This document shows positions 46,176-56,155 of a DNA stretch of 64,000 nucleotides, piece after piece. The notes beneath the pieces are model-generated. The model saw nothing but the letters and a program-made list of their open reading frames with translations. It was not told the DNA's origin and did no database searches. Within the stretch, counting starts at the first letter, position 1. Every line of letters begins with the position of its first letter. A program made the position numbers and the translations under genes. The stretch spans positions 248,001-312,000 of the forward strand of contig ML991778.1 of assembly GCA_010094025.1 (NCBI GenBank), given 5' to 3'. The stretch is from Viridothelium virens. Lineage: Eukaryota > Ascomycota > Dothideomycetes > Trypetheliales > Trypetheliaceae.

Positions 46176-47280
46176 GGTTATCACTTGGCCATAGAGGCTT
46201 TACTGCGCGAGCACGACACGATGGATTGTATCTCTACGGCGTTTTGGACATGCATATAGAGGACTCGAAAGCCGGGAAGTCGGGCTTGATCATTTCTTGG
46301 ATTTTCATCCTTCTATTGTGGTAAAGCTTAGACGATCTTTTCGTATTAGAATGATTCTTTTTTTTTTTTCTTTTTCCGGCGCGTTTGATTCGGATGCGCG
46401 AGGCGATAGATGACGAGGGCTCAACCATGTAGCACTGTCAGTACCAAAATTAGATGTTCTTGACATGAAGTTCCATGGTTATCGCAATACACTAAATTCT
46501 TCCAGACAGACTCGTCTGCTAGCGATCCATTCTTGAGTATCAGTAATAGTCATGCTTACTGCAGTGACTCAACAAGACCGGGAAAAGATATTTCAAATGT
46601 CAAAGGGTCGCAATGTTTGGGGCAAGACTGGCCGGAGCAGCCAAGGAGTCACTCCGGGCCATCGAGCCAGGATGTAACATTGGCCAGGAGGCTCAGGATT
46701 CGTCTCGAGATCCTCATGCTGGTTCCGATACCTCGCTCCAGGCATCAGGACTGTGATAGAATGGCGTAATGATGAATATTCGCAAACTACGTATTTCCGA
46801 GTCTTGATCGGATAATGTACTTTTTAAGGCTACCACAGCCCCTGCAATGCGGACACGATGCACGGTGGAAGAAGAGACGGTTCCATTGGTGGCCAGCTTT
46901 CCAACGGTTCGCCCCTGCAGATCATCCGCTAATTCTGTCGTACCGGAAGATGGGAAGTCGACCCCGCCGCTCGCGATGCCCCTCGATCGATGCTAGATTC
47001 CGAGACGTACAAGATCTGCTTTTGTGGCGCGCCGAATCAGAGCGCTGCGCAGACGGAGGCATCACTTCGTTGAGAAGGTTCACATTTAGCGCACCACCTC
47101 TTCAACAGGGGGGCACATGATGTATAGACTACGAATCTAGAATAAGAAGGCAAGTTCATCGTTTCATTTGCACTCTCTCTGTCCTTTATTACTCTACTTC
47201 GCTATCGATTTCACTTCAATCTTGCGTCTCTCATCAAAAGAGGATCCCACCGTTCGTTTACTCATCATCTTGAAATCACA
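46176..47280. other. Intergenic region
   Basis: No supported gene. It has a 12-nt T run near 46358 and, just before 47281, a CT-rich leader typical of secreted-protein genes. Two plus-strand frames (78 and 101 codons) at 46533 and 46815 lack features. Confidence 0.5.
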
Positions 47281-47752
47281 ATGTTTTCTACCACGAAGGC
47301 CTTCCTTGTCGCCCTCGCTGCGTCCGCCGTGAGCGCGACGAACTTCTCCGCCTGGCCGGACAAATACTGTGGCGAAGTGGAATAGTAACTCTCCCCATAT
47401 CCCTTCTCACCTGCCCCTTCTACCTACTAAACTTCCTCTCTTTAGCAACATCTTCAACCCCCCAACCTACATCCTTCCTTCGCTAGAACCCTACCTTAAC
47501 GGCTCCTGCTTCCAACTCCCAACGGGAATCGGCAGCCTCAAGACCCACTTTTCCGACTTCACCGAGGCCTATTTGGTCGGCTATTTCTACCTCGACGCTG
47601 CGTGCTCCAACCTGGGCCTTGCGGTTGAGAATGGCGGCAGTGGGAGCCCAGAGTACCCCGTCGCTGATGGGCAGTGTGTGCAGGCGCCACCTTTCCGAAG
47701 CCCTTTGACGAATGGCAGCTGGCAGAGCTTTACGTTGAGCACGTTCCGATGA
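47281..47752 (+). CDS. Small secreted cysteine protein A
   Basis: Two exons, 47281-47384 and 47446-47752, giving 136 residues. A strong signal peptide is visible (residues 1-19, ending AVSA). The mature chain has four cysteines, in YCGEVE, GSCFQLPTGI, DAACSN and GQCVQ, and no enzyme motif. The intron donor is GTAACT; it was chosen because the earlier GTGGAA does not keep phase, whereas this one joins cleanly. Size, secretion signal and cysteine count are those of an effector-like or cell-wall protein. It shares its cysteine framework with the protein encoded at 49956. Confidence 0.72.
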
Positions 47753-48181
47753 ATACGATCAGAGTCGTAGGGGAGATAGGGAAAGTGGAAAAGGGAAAGT
47801 GCGAAAAGGGATGAAAAGTCAGTTGTATGAAGAGAAATGGTTCGTGTAAGAAATCTTGCAGGCTCTTTCACCATTGTGATTGCATTTTGGGGTTGTCTCT
47901 GTGCATATTGTTTTCGTGTATATATTCTTTTTTCGAAATCGAAATTGCACATATGGCGTGGCACATTCCTCCCCAACTATTACAGTGGCTCGAGAAAGAC
48001 AAGCGGCGAAGGTAACAGTGTGATGAGTCTGGATTGTCCCTTTCACTATTATCATTATACCATGCTCACGCCTTCAAGCAAGCTCACTCGCAAGCACCAT
48101 GTCGTATCGCTGCATTAGACGGGTCCCTAAATCAACAAATTGGCATTCTAGCGCCGTCTCCTATCCTGCAAGCAATGTGGA
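47753..48181. other. Intergenic region between convergent genes
   Basis: Contains the 3' ends of secreted protein A and of the minus-strand frame at 48182. No gene is supported. Confidence 0.5.
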
Positions 48182-48769
48182 TTAGATGGTATCTTTCTCC
48201 CTGTGCTTCCTTCCAATTGTCTCTGACTCTCGTATTTCCAAAGCCTGTTTCTCGTCAAAATACCTGGCGGTTACTGTAGCTTTGCCTGATGCGTCTTCCA
48301 CTGTCTCATCGACTACCTCCACAACAAACCCAGCTCCGATCCTCATGTCTGGATAACAGATACGGTTCACCTCTGTCGTAGGCAGAAATGCCGGGGCCAA
48401 GACATGAGCTGCAGTCTGTATCCGGCGCTGGACGTCAAGCGGATTGAGGATGGAGGATGGGGCAGCAGTGTTGAAAGAGACAGAACCGACAGGCGTGGGA
48501 GATACATCTGCAATGTTCGTAAGGATCAGCACAGTGTCCTTAGAGCATGTGCAGTTCTGTGGATGGTAGAGGTAGCTAGAGGCAGAGGAACATTTGTAGC
48601 GGATGGCGGAGACGAAGAAAGAGTGGCCTGTGTTACGGAGATTCATTAGAGTGTGGTAATGCAGAGTTGCCAGGGCTGACAGCGGACGATAGGGTAGTGA
48701 TATTTGAGGTGTTGGTGTGGAGGAATGAAAGGCTGCTGTAGCGAGATGTGGGGAGTTGGAGGCGTTCAT
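48182..48769 (-). CDS. Unrecognised protein, start uncertain
   Basis: Open frame of 195 residues with cysteines (KCSSAS, CTC, ICYP) and a charged tail. No family recognised. About 190 bp upstream, in another frame and without its own ATG, lies a hydrophobic stretch that looks like a signal peptide (about 48957-48890) followed by a Ser/Pro-rich segment. The real gene may therefore start further upstream with an intron I could not place in phase, or it may be decaying. The ATG at 48769 is only the first available one. Confidence 0.4.
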   Translation of the reverse strand: MNASNSPHLATAAFHSSTPTPQISLPYRPLSALATLHYHTLMNLRNTGHSFFVSAIRYKCSSASSYLYHPQNCTCSKDTVLILTNIADVSPTPVGSVSFNTAAPSSILNPLDVQRRIQTAAHVLAPAFLPTTEVNRICYPDMRIGAGFVVEVVDETVEDASGKATVTARYFDEKQALEIRESETIGRKHREKDTI

Positions 48770-49955
48770 AGGTATGGGAGGAAGAGTCCAGTGCAGCGGA
48801 CTCGCGTGGGACGTTTTGAGAAGGTGAAAACGGAAAGGCGTGCAGAAGAGGATGTTGAGGTGGTGTCGAGATGGTATCGAAGGCGCCGCTGTCAGCGGGA
48901 AGGGCCGAGATGAGGGTGGTGTTGACGAAGATCGTTAGAATAATGGTGGGAAAACATGCATAGTGATTGAACGGTTGAGGGTTTAACAGATGAAAGAAAC
49001 TGGGGGTTTGAGCATAGTAGATGCGAGAAGATTGACCGTTTCATGGAGTGTAACTGATATCCTGAATCAACAGTTGTATTGAGAGGAAAGACGGAAGTGC
49101 ACTTGGATAAGACAATGCCATACTCTAGCCGGATCTGAGATAGGTCAAGCAGCGAGATCTAGAAAGCTTCTCATACTTTAGGCCATTCCCTCATTCACCA
49201 CGGGTTGCGGAACTTATCTCTAAGACTTCCTTCGATGCTCTCCCTAGGTATCAGGTTGACGTTGGAATATTGACAGATAGATGGGAGCAACGTCAACCAG
49301 GACAGAAAAGCGTTGAATGATGGCTGACAGACTTTGTTTCACACATCGCACAAAGCCAAAGCTCTACCCAGCTCTTCCTAGCTCATCCACCATGACGTTC
49401 GCTCCGAGAGGAGGATAGATTAAGCGGGCCAGTTGCAGGTGCCAGCTGGTGTTATCCGATGAGGATAGAATGGATGGTTGCCGATCATTGAAAGTCGCAT
49501 GAATCTCTGAAGCGATCCGCACTGTTCACGGCCAATCAGCCAAACTTACGAGAAGACATGTGCGTATCTTCAGTTGGAGCCAGGGTGATGTGCTTTACAA
49601 TCTCGGCCATGCTTCTTGTCAGCTGCTGTAATCTGAATGTCTGGTTTCTACTTGTCGCCACGAGCGCGAGCGAACTCCACCTCGGCCGTCGCATCTTCGC
49701 GTAAACAGAGGATTCGCAAGACGTGTCAATTCTTCACTCTGGCTTTGATGCGCCTTGATTTTAGATCTTCAGTAGAAATCTACGCAATGACAAAGGAAGT
49801 ACTTCTACAATATAAAGTCTGTATCGTTCCTGGCTCTCATCCATCAATTCTCAACAGTCCAAGCACATTTCTTTCTTAACTACACTTCGAGTCCAGATTT
49901 CGATTCACAAACATATCATATCCTAATTCAAAACATCCTTCCACCAAATTTCAAT
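48770..49955. other. Intergenic region
   Basis: Includes the signal-peptide-like segment upstream of the minus-strand frame (about 48890-48957) and the promoter of secreted protein B with its TATA element. Nothing else is supported. Confidence 0.5.
49811..49816 (+). promoter_or_regulatory. Candidate TATA box of secreted protein B
   Basis: TATAAA, 145 bp upstream of the ATG at 49956; the following leader is pyrimidine- and A-rich. Confidence 0.45.
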
Positions 49956-50399
49956 ATGTATTTCACCCCCGCCGTCTTGGCCCTCCTCACCGCGCTCAGC
50001 TCCGTTTCCGCGGCACCTAGCACTCACCCCCAAGGCCAGAACAACTCCACCATCTCCATTTCTATTTTCACGAACTCCACCGGCGGATGCACTGGGACTC
50101 CTCAAAAAATCCCTGTAGACCTTAGCGACACGCACTGCACGCCCCTCCCCGCTGGTATCTTCGCTGTGCAGCCCGAATTCGGCACCTCTGATCAGGACGA
50201 CTTGGTCTTCTTCCGGGACGTCAAATGCGCTACCAACGGGACGCACGCCCATCCGCCGAGGCCTACGGCTTCCGACTCAGCTCAGCATGAGAAGGCAGAA
50301 TGTCTGAAGGCCGAGAAGAGAGCCGATCGCACGACGGCCGAGCATGAAGGAAATGTCCACTGGGCGGCCTACAAAGCGGAGCCGAAGAGGAGGAACTAA
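49956..50399 (+). CDS. Small secreted cysteine protein B
   Basis: Intronless frame of 147 residues with a signal peptide (residues 1-19, ending SVSAA). The mature chain has four cysteines, in GGCTG, THCTPLPAGI, DVKCATNG and AECLK, several N-x-S/T sites near the start, and a basic, histidine-containing tail. The second to fourth cysteines and their surroundings line up with secreted protein A: C-x-x-LP-x-GI, then DxxC 29-31 residues later, then a cysteine 23-24 residues further. No enzyme motif. An effector or wall-associated role is inference. Confidence 0.72.
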   Translation: MYFTPAVLALLTALSSVSAAPSTHPQGQNNSTISISIFTNSTGGCTGTPQKIPVDLSDTHCTPLPAGIFAVQPEFGTSDQDDLVFFRDVKCATNGTHAHPPRPTASDSAQHEKAECLKAEKRADRTTAEHEGNVHWAAYKAEPKRRN

Positions 50400-51137
50400 G
50401 TTGGCAATGCAGCTGGGCTGCTCGCTGGTGGAAGAACGACCAGTTGTTCCGAGAGCTGGTTCGGTCTGACGACAGCCGGTCTGTTCGCCGAACATGGAAT
50501 CGAAGCAGCTGGTCTGCTTTGCTGGCTGTTCCGAGGTTAGAGAGTCTAATGGATTGGATGACTGTTCCTTCACGCTCATTCAGGGAGTCTTGGCCATGAT
50601 TCACGACCTTGATTTCACCACCGATAGAGAGTATGATTGATTCTAGATATTGTTAAAGCTTAGTCCGAATAGTTATCCAAGGATCTTACCATAGTCACTT
50701 ATTCGAGCTTAATTAACGTGCAGCCGGTCTAAATGGGACGCTATTGAGCTTCCATGAGTAAAGTAATCGCCCATTAATATTGGTCGACGTTCTACTAATT
50801 AGATCTTTCATGAACTAGTCTCTCATGGGACTGCTGTTATGAAAGTAAGTATCCGCCTACCAAAACGCGTGGAGCCGTTCGGGATATCTTCAGCTTACCT
50901 CCACGATATTTAGAACAGCCTTTTTGTACCGTGGAGTTGCCGAAAAACGAGTGATAAGAAGGTCAAGGAGCTCCAATCCCAAGATATATACATTCAGTCT
51001 CGGAGACCGAATCATTATGATATTTGCCTAACATTTTGTCACATTTTGCCCAATTGTCGACGGCTTGATGCTTAGGTGATTTCTAGTAGTCACGACGGCA
51101 CAAAGCAGTGTCCGAGTCGGCATGTTACTATGCACTT
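50400..51137. other. Intergenic region between convergent genes
   Basis: Begins with about 140 bp rich in CTGGT-type elements (50410-50545) that read as loose repeats of a GCTGGTCTG core. The rest is AT-rich and shows no gene. Confidence 0.5.
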
Positions 51138-53870
51138 CTAGAGCCAGCGGAGATGCTTGAAACCAAATCCCGGCATACAGTTTTGCACTTCTTCATCGAA
51201 AACAGGCACATCAACGGGTATGTCACTTCTGGGCATCCAAGTGCTGCTCTTTGAATCACCATCTTGACCACCAGCGATGATAACGATGTGTACGGCCGCC
51301 GTCTCAGGCATGGCCTCATTCGCCCACTGTTCGGAACGTAACTCATCAGCCATGCTTTCAAGTCCAGTATCGATCCGCATAAGAACACAGTCTACACAGC
51401 AGTCTTTCTGCAGGACCATAATGGTACGATGAGATCTTCCGACGTGGCATGCAGCCCATTGTGCTAGGCTGTTGTTGTCCGTGAGTTGATAGTATATATT
51501 GGCAAGAGGCTCTTCATGTGAGCGCGTCCAGTACGCGTCCGTGAAGGGCTCGTGATTCGCGCTGAACCACTCAACAAACAAACCTTGGTGAGCTTGACGA
51601 CGAATCTTCCAAGAACATAGAGGTGGGAGGCCTCCATCAGATGTATTAGCGACCGCATCTTGTGAGTCGGTACTCATGGCATGGAGTAATTTAGAGGGCG
51701 CACGGTATCCATGAATACAGGGCGTGCTTACTTTCAGATGAGGTATGCCCTTGCAAATTCGAACGAGGTCAATTTTCCTCACGCTCTCGGAAAGGCAAAC
51801 TTCTGAGCGTACCCAGATGATACTCCCCTCTCGATGACAAAGAGACTGCATAAGGATTTTGTCCGCAATATTGCAGGGTCCAGTAATGATTTTGGAAGAC
51901 TGAGCGACCGCCCCACCATGTCTTACATCGCCCAAGTCCAAACCTCTGAAGGCGTCCACGGCTTGGATACTAGTACAAGAAGACCCCTCGAATCGGATCA
52001 AACCAGGCCGCAATCTCAGGAAATGGCCATCGAGCTTTGCGAGCGACGCCTCGATGGCGTGCTTTCGCATCACCGCAGTTCCATCAAGCTCAGATGCGAT
52101 CCAACTTTGAGGTAGATCTTGAAGATTGTTTCTTTGGCGATTGGAGTTGTCGATGCAGACGTCCAAAATTTTTCGGATATGCTCGTCAAAGAACCATGTA
52201 TGTGAATCGCGGCGACTAATCCAGCCGCCCCAGTCGGCCTTCCTACATGCAATAGTGGCTCGAACACTAAGTTGTTGCAGGGACTCGTCCCAGTCTGTGA
52301 ATGCTAAGGTAGCAGCACAATGTACTAAAGCAGATATCAAATTTGCTAAATCCATTTGCATTGTGGATTGCCAATCCTTGAAGAGGTCACGAAAAGATGT
52401 TGACGATCCGCGATGGCTTTTTGAACGGCTGGGCCCTTCGGACGGGGAAATGCCTCCCACAAAGTCCTTCAGGGATTTCAGCACGGAATTTGAGTCAATT
52501 GACGAATGCGCAGTTGCAACGTGGCAGTACTTCTCGTACACCGGATTCGACTTATGAAGAGACTGGAGCACAGGTGGTGCGAGTTCCTTGCAGAGTCTTA
52601 CACTACGACCCTCTTCCGTAGGTCGACCATCGTTCCGAAGTCCAGTACAGAGATAGGCTGGACAATGCAGATGTGCCATGAACTCATAACGATCTCGCGG
52701 ACCTGGACAAAAGCCAAATATTTCAAGGATGCGAAGACTTCGGTCCTGTAAATTGGGGAGAACGTGCAGGTTTAGCGGTCGAAGTCCTAGCCAGTGCCCG
52801 CGGTTTGTCTCTATAGGACAGCAACGAACAAAAAGTTCGGCCATACGGGAGACTCGGTTCATTGTCTCTATCGCCGCACAGGCAGAAATCAATCGCAAAT
52901 CCTCACAATCCATAATACCTGGTAATCTTGTCTCGAGGAGATTCAGCATTGAGCAGTCGATCGTCCAACCAGATGGTATCGGATCGGGCTTGACGCAGAA
53001 GAAGTCCTGGGGATTGCCATTGATGTAAAGACCGCAGTTGGCCGTCTCCGGAGATATCTGCTTGGAAAGGTCAATGATAATGCGGGCATCCTCATATGGT
53101 CCGTAGTATATCTGGTGAGTCCGGCCTTCGGCATCAATGGCAGTGACATTGAGGCCAAGGATGTAACTTGAATAAGTTGCTATCCAAGCAGCTCCGGCAA
53201 AGCCGTGGCAAGCCAAAACATGGCCTTCTTTCGAGGTCGCAACCCGATAGATCATCGGTATAAGCTTAGACAAGGACTTCACTGAAGGAATTGCTTCCAT
53301 AACATTGGCAGCGGAATTCACTTCACCTTTGAGCCCTTGAAAGTAATAATGATGGTAGAATAACTTTTCCTTGAAGCCGAGTTTCAGGACCAGAGGCATA
53401 AGAGCCTTCCGAAACTGGGCAATTTGAGCCGTTCCAGGTGTATCATTTAGTGGGACCTTGGCCAATTCAAACAGCGCTGAGATTATGGACGTCGTTGTAG
53501 AGTCTGACGTAAAGCTGGCCGTGGCAGAGAGGAGGGCTATAACATTCTCGCCTGCTCGAGTTTTGAGTAACTGGTCGGCAATAAAATTAGTTGATGCTCC
53601 GATTTCGATGACTTTATAGAGCCACAAGCTTTTCCCAGAGCGTTGTCGCTGTCTTGTCTCAGTGAGGGCACGCCTAAACTCCTCACTTGCCGGGGTATAT
53701 TCTGCAATCATAAGCATACAACCAAGGGTATGGGGATCTACGCCGTCGTTCGCGAGCTGTTTGAGCCCCTGCGACCCTGCTGAAAGAAGGAGTCTTGACA
53801 GCGATGGTATATCAACCTGCCAATCGGGCCTAGCTGTCGATGCTGCGAGCCCAGCACCACTGCCAGACAT
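51138..53870 (-). CDS. Large intronless protein of unknown function
   Basis: Uninterrupted frame of 910 residues, ATG at 53870. Not a family I can name, although large single-exon proteins of this look occur in several ascomycete genomes. It has no signal peptide. The first 200 residues are helical; a segment near 200-270 is rich in small and aromatic residues (ACHGFAGAAWIATYSSYILGL-type) and is followed by beta-like text with DAEGR. The remainder is mixed, with many scattered cysteines and a Ser-rich linker near 490. No transposase, HET, NACHT or kinase motif is seen. The frame length alone makes the gene secure; the function is open. Confidence 0.72.
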   Translation of the reverse strand: MSGSGAGLAASTARPDWQVDIPSLSRLLLSAGSQGLKQLANDGVDPHTLGCMLMIAEYTPASEEFRRALTETRQRQRSGKSLWLYKVIEIGASTNFIADQLLKTRAGENVIALLSATASFTSDSTTTSIISALFELAKVPLNDTPGTAQIAQFRKALMPLVLKLGFKEKLFYHHYYFQGLKGEVNSAANVMEAIPSVKSLSKLIPMIYRVATSKEGHVLACHGFAGAAWIATYSSYILGLNVTAIDAEGRTHQIYYGPYEDARIIIDLSKQISPETANCGLYINGNPQDFFCVKPDPIPSGWTIDCSMLNLLETRLPGIMDCEDLRLISACAAIETMNRVSRMAELFVRCCPIETNRGHWLGLRPLNLHVLPNLQDRSLRILEIFGFCPGPRDRYEFMAHLHCPAYLCTGLRNDGRPTEEGRSVRLCKELAPPVLQSLHKSNPVYEKYCHVATAHSSIDSNSVLKSLKDFVGGISPSEGPSRSKSHRGSSTSFRDLFKDWQSTMQMDLANLISALVHCAATLAFTDWDESLQQLSVRATIACRKADWGGWISRRDSHTWFFDEHIRKILDVCIDNSNRQRNNLQDLPQSWIASELDGTAVMRKHAIEASLAKLDGHFLRLRPGLIRFEGSSCTSIQAVDAFRGLDLGDVRHGGAVAQSSKIITGPCNIADKILMQSLCHREGSIIWVRSEVCLSESVRKIDLVRICKGIPHLKVSTPCIHGYRAPSKLLHAMSTDSQDAVANTSDGGLPPLCSWKIRRQAHQGLFVEWFSANHEPFTDAYWTRSHEEPLANIYYQLTDNNSLAQWAACHVGRSHRTIMVLQKDCCVDCVLMRIDTGLESMADELRSEQWANEAMPETAAVHIVIIAGGQDGDSKSSTWMPRSDIPVDVPVFDEEVQNCMPGFGFKHLRWL

Positions 53871-54331
53871 GTCTAATAAGGTTTGTGTCTGAAGAGCCTA
53901 TCGAAGCGCAGGACCTGTAGAAGACTCAAGGCAAGAGGTTGTGAAGACTCATACCAGATCTAGTAAAGTGATAAAATTTCATTGGTGGTATCTCGAAGCC
54001 AAAGCTCAGCCTTGCTGCAAGTTGGACCAATGGCTCGAACTCCAGAGTGTTGACCTACCTAGGATGATGCAAAGTCCTGCTACAATCGTTTCCGGCGGGA
54101 CAGAGCGCCGGCAGGACCTACAGAGTATGAGTGAGCGTGCTCAGAAGCGGAACAAGACTAGAGGTTGCACGAAACTTTGTGCCTGGACCTGGACGAAGAG
54201 GTGATTCGGCTCGGCAGAGCTTCCCTATCAGCCAGAGCCAGACTTCGCATCCTCCACGAATTCCGTCACTAGATAAACTACACACAAGACATCCGTCCTG
54301 TATCTTCCCGGCCAATTGAACACGGTGCACA
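53871..54331. other. Divergent intergenic region
   Basis: Shared promoter space of the 910-residue protein (minus) and Chs5 (plus). No coding frame supported. Confidence 0.55.
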
Positions 54332-55794
54332 ATGCTGGTTTCATTAACTGTCGGCAAGGTGGATGCTGGCGTCGCCGTGCTTTTGACAGAGGATAAGCGC
54401 CTTGTAAGCCTCCCATCTGCCGTCCTTGAACATCAAACCTGTCGCCTCTTGCATCCTATACAGCTTGTTGTACAAAAAGATCTTCATACTTTCCATGTTG
54501 CTTGTTAGACGGGAAAATTTCTCGAGGAGCAGCGTACAAAAATTCATTGTTCTCGCTACTTGAGCTTCCATTACCGACTGCTGAAGCTTGAGACCCAATT
54601 AACCCACTCCAGATAGAATTCCCTTCCATCCTTCTCCCTCCCGACATCACCTCCGGCTCTATCGTCGATATCACTGTCGCTCGTAACTTCTCCTCAGAAT
54701 CCAGCGCCTCTCTTGCCTTCTCCCGCCTGCAATCCGACATCTACTCCACCTTCGGCGTCACTTCCCCAAAGCCCCCTACCCTCCGCTGTCGCAATGCAAC
54801 CCAAACCAGCATCGTGCTCGAATGGGACCCAATCGAGCTTGCCACCTCCGAACTCCGTAGTCTCAGTCTGTACCGCAATGGCAGCAAGGCCGGCAGCATT
54901 CCACGGCCACTAGAGCAACACAGCACGAAGATTAGTGGGCTGCCGCTGGACACCGAGTATACGTTTCATTTGGTATTAAGAACATCGGCGGGGACGTACG
55001 CGTCGGAAAAGCTAGTAGTACATACGCATAAGATGACAGATTTATCTGGTATTACGGTAACGCCAGGAGTAATGCCTTCGCAGCTGAAAGAAAGTCTACA
55101 AGCGACGGTGGATAGAATTGGTGCAAAGATGATTGATACCGTACGGATAGATACGACGCACTTTGTGTGCACAGACGGCCGCGGCCGAGAGTGGGAGCGC
55201 GCGGTGGAGATGAATGTGCCTGTTGTTGTGCCAGACTGGATCAAGGGCTGCGAACGGGAAGGTCGGCTTGTGGGTGTAAGAGGATACTACCTAAATGCAG
55301 ATCCGAGATTGCGGCAGGTTGGGGCAGGCGTGGGCGTGCAGCAGACTCAGCAGCAGCAACCTCAGGAGCAGCAAGTGGCGACAAGACAGGCGGAAGGGCG
55401 ACCAGAGCCACAGAGTCCGCTGGCGACGCCCAGTACACAGGTAATACCACCAACACCAGAGCAAGGAAGAGACAGAGAGGAAGAGAAGACAAATGGAGAG
55501 GAGAAGCCTCCACCTCCACCGCCGAAGTTCGAAGAGGATGAGGAGGATGCGGAGCCTCAGGCGAAAACGGGACATGACAAGGCAAATGGCTCGGCTGAGA
55601 AGGGCAGAGCTGAGGGTACAGAGGAGAGCACGGAGGATAGTGATGATGATGACAGGATAGGTGAGAAGGGTGTTGAGGCTGGAGAAGCGTCGAAACTAGA
55701 TAGTGAGTTACCCGTGCGAGGGAAGCCACTCGAAGACGCAGATCCTTCGTCGGAGGATGAGGGAGCAGGGAATTACGAGGATGTTGCGCTCTAA
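54332..55794 (+). CDS. CHS5: Chs5, exomer scaffold for chitin synthase export
   Basis: Two exons, 54332-54403 and 54613-55794, giving 417 residues. Chs5 binds Arf1 and the ChAP adaptors to form exomer, which carries chitin synthase Chs3 from the trans-Golgi to the cell surface. Domains in order: the N-terminal dimerisation segment (1-70; starts MLVSLTVGKVDAGVAVLL, split by the intron), a fibronectin type III domain (76-165, with EWDP and YTFHLVLRTSAG), a BRCT domain (166-255, with DWIKGC) and an acidic, Gln/Glu-rich disordered tail. FN3 plus BRCT is the Arf1-binding FBE unit. The intron is 209 nt, unusually long for this window. The gene converges on Skt5/Chs4. Confidence 0.93.
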
Positions 55795-56155
55795 CGAGGA
55801 CCTTTTAATCTTGGAGTTTCGATGTATTTGACTACGCTGCAAGGCGAATTAGGGAACCACGAATCAGCGTCTCTTAGATACCATATTCATTGCCAAATTA
55901 TGCATAGGTGGCAAGTTTGTAATAATTGTCCTACTTATCTTCACCAATGTACAACATATAGGCTACATTGAGACAATACTTAAGTGTTGCCCAGAGTGTT
56001 TCCCCAAGACTCGCCTGTAGTAGACTGATGCCTTGGACACGATAACATCAAAGCCCCCTGGTCCAGCCAAAGTGTACCAAAATCGCCGTCGAGCACCTTA
56101 CCGTCCCAAAAATGGATATCACAAAGCCACCGTAAGGTTATCGAACACTCAAGAC

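Noticed and set aside
50410-50545. GCTGGTCTG-type repeats as a satellite or array
   Set aside because: Spacing is irregular and the shared core is too short; not distinguishable from compositional bias.
55241-55729. 162-codon minus-strand Pro/Ser/His-rich frame
   Set aside because: Antisense to the acidic tail of Chs5.
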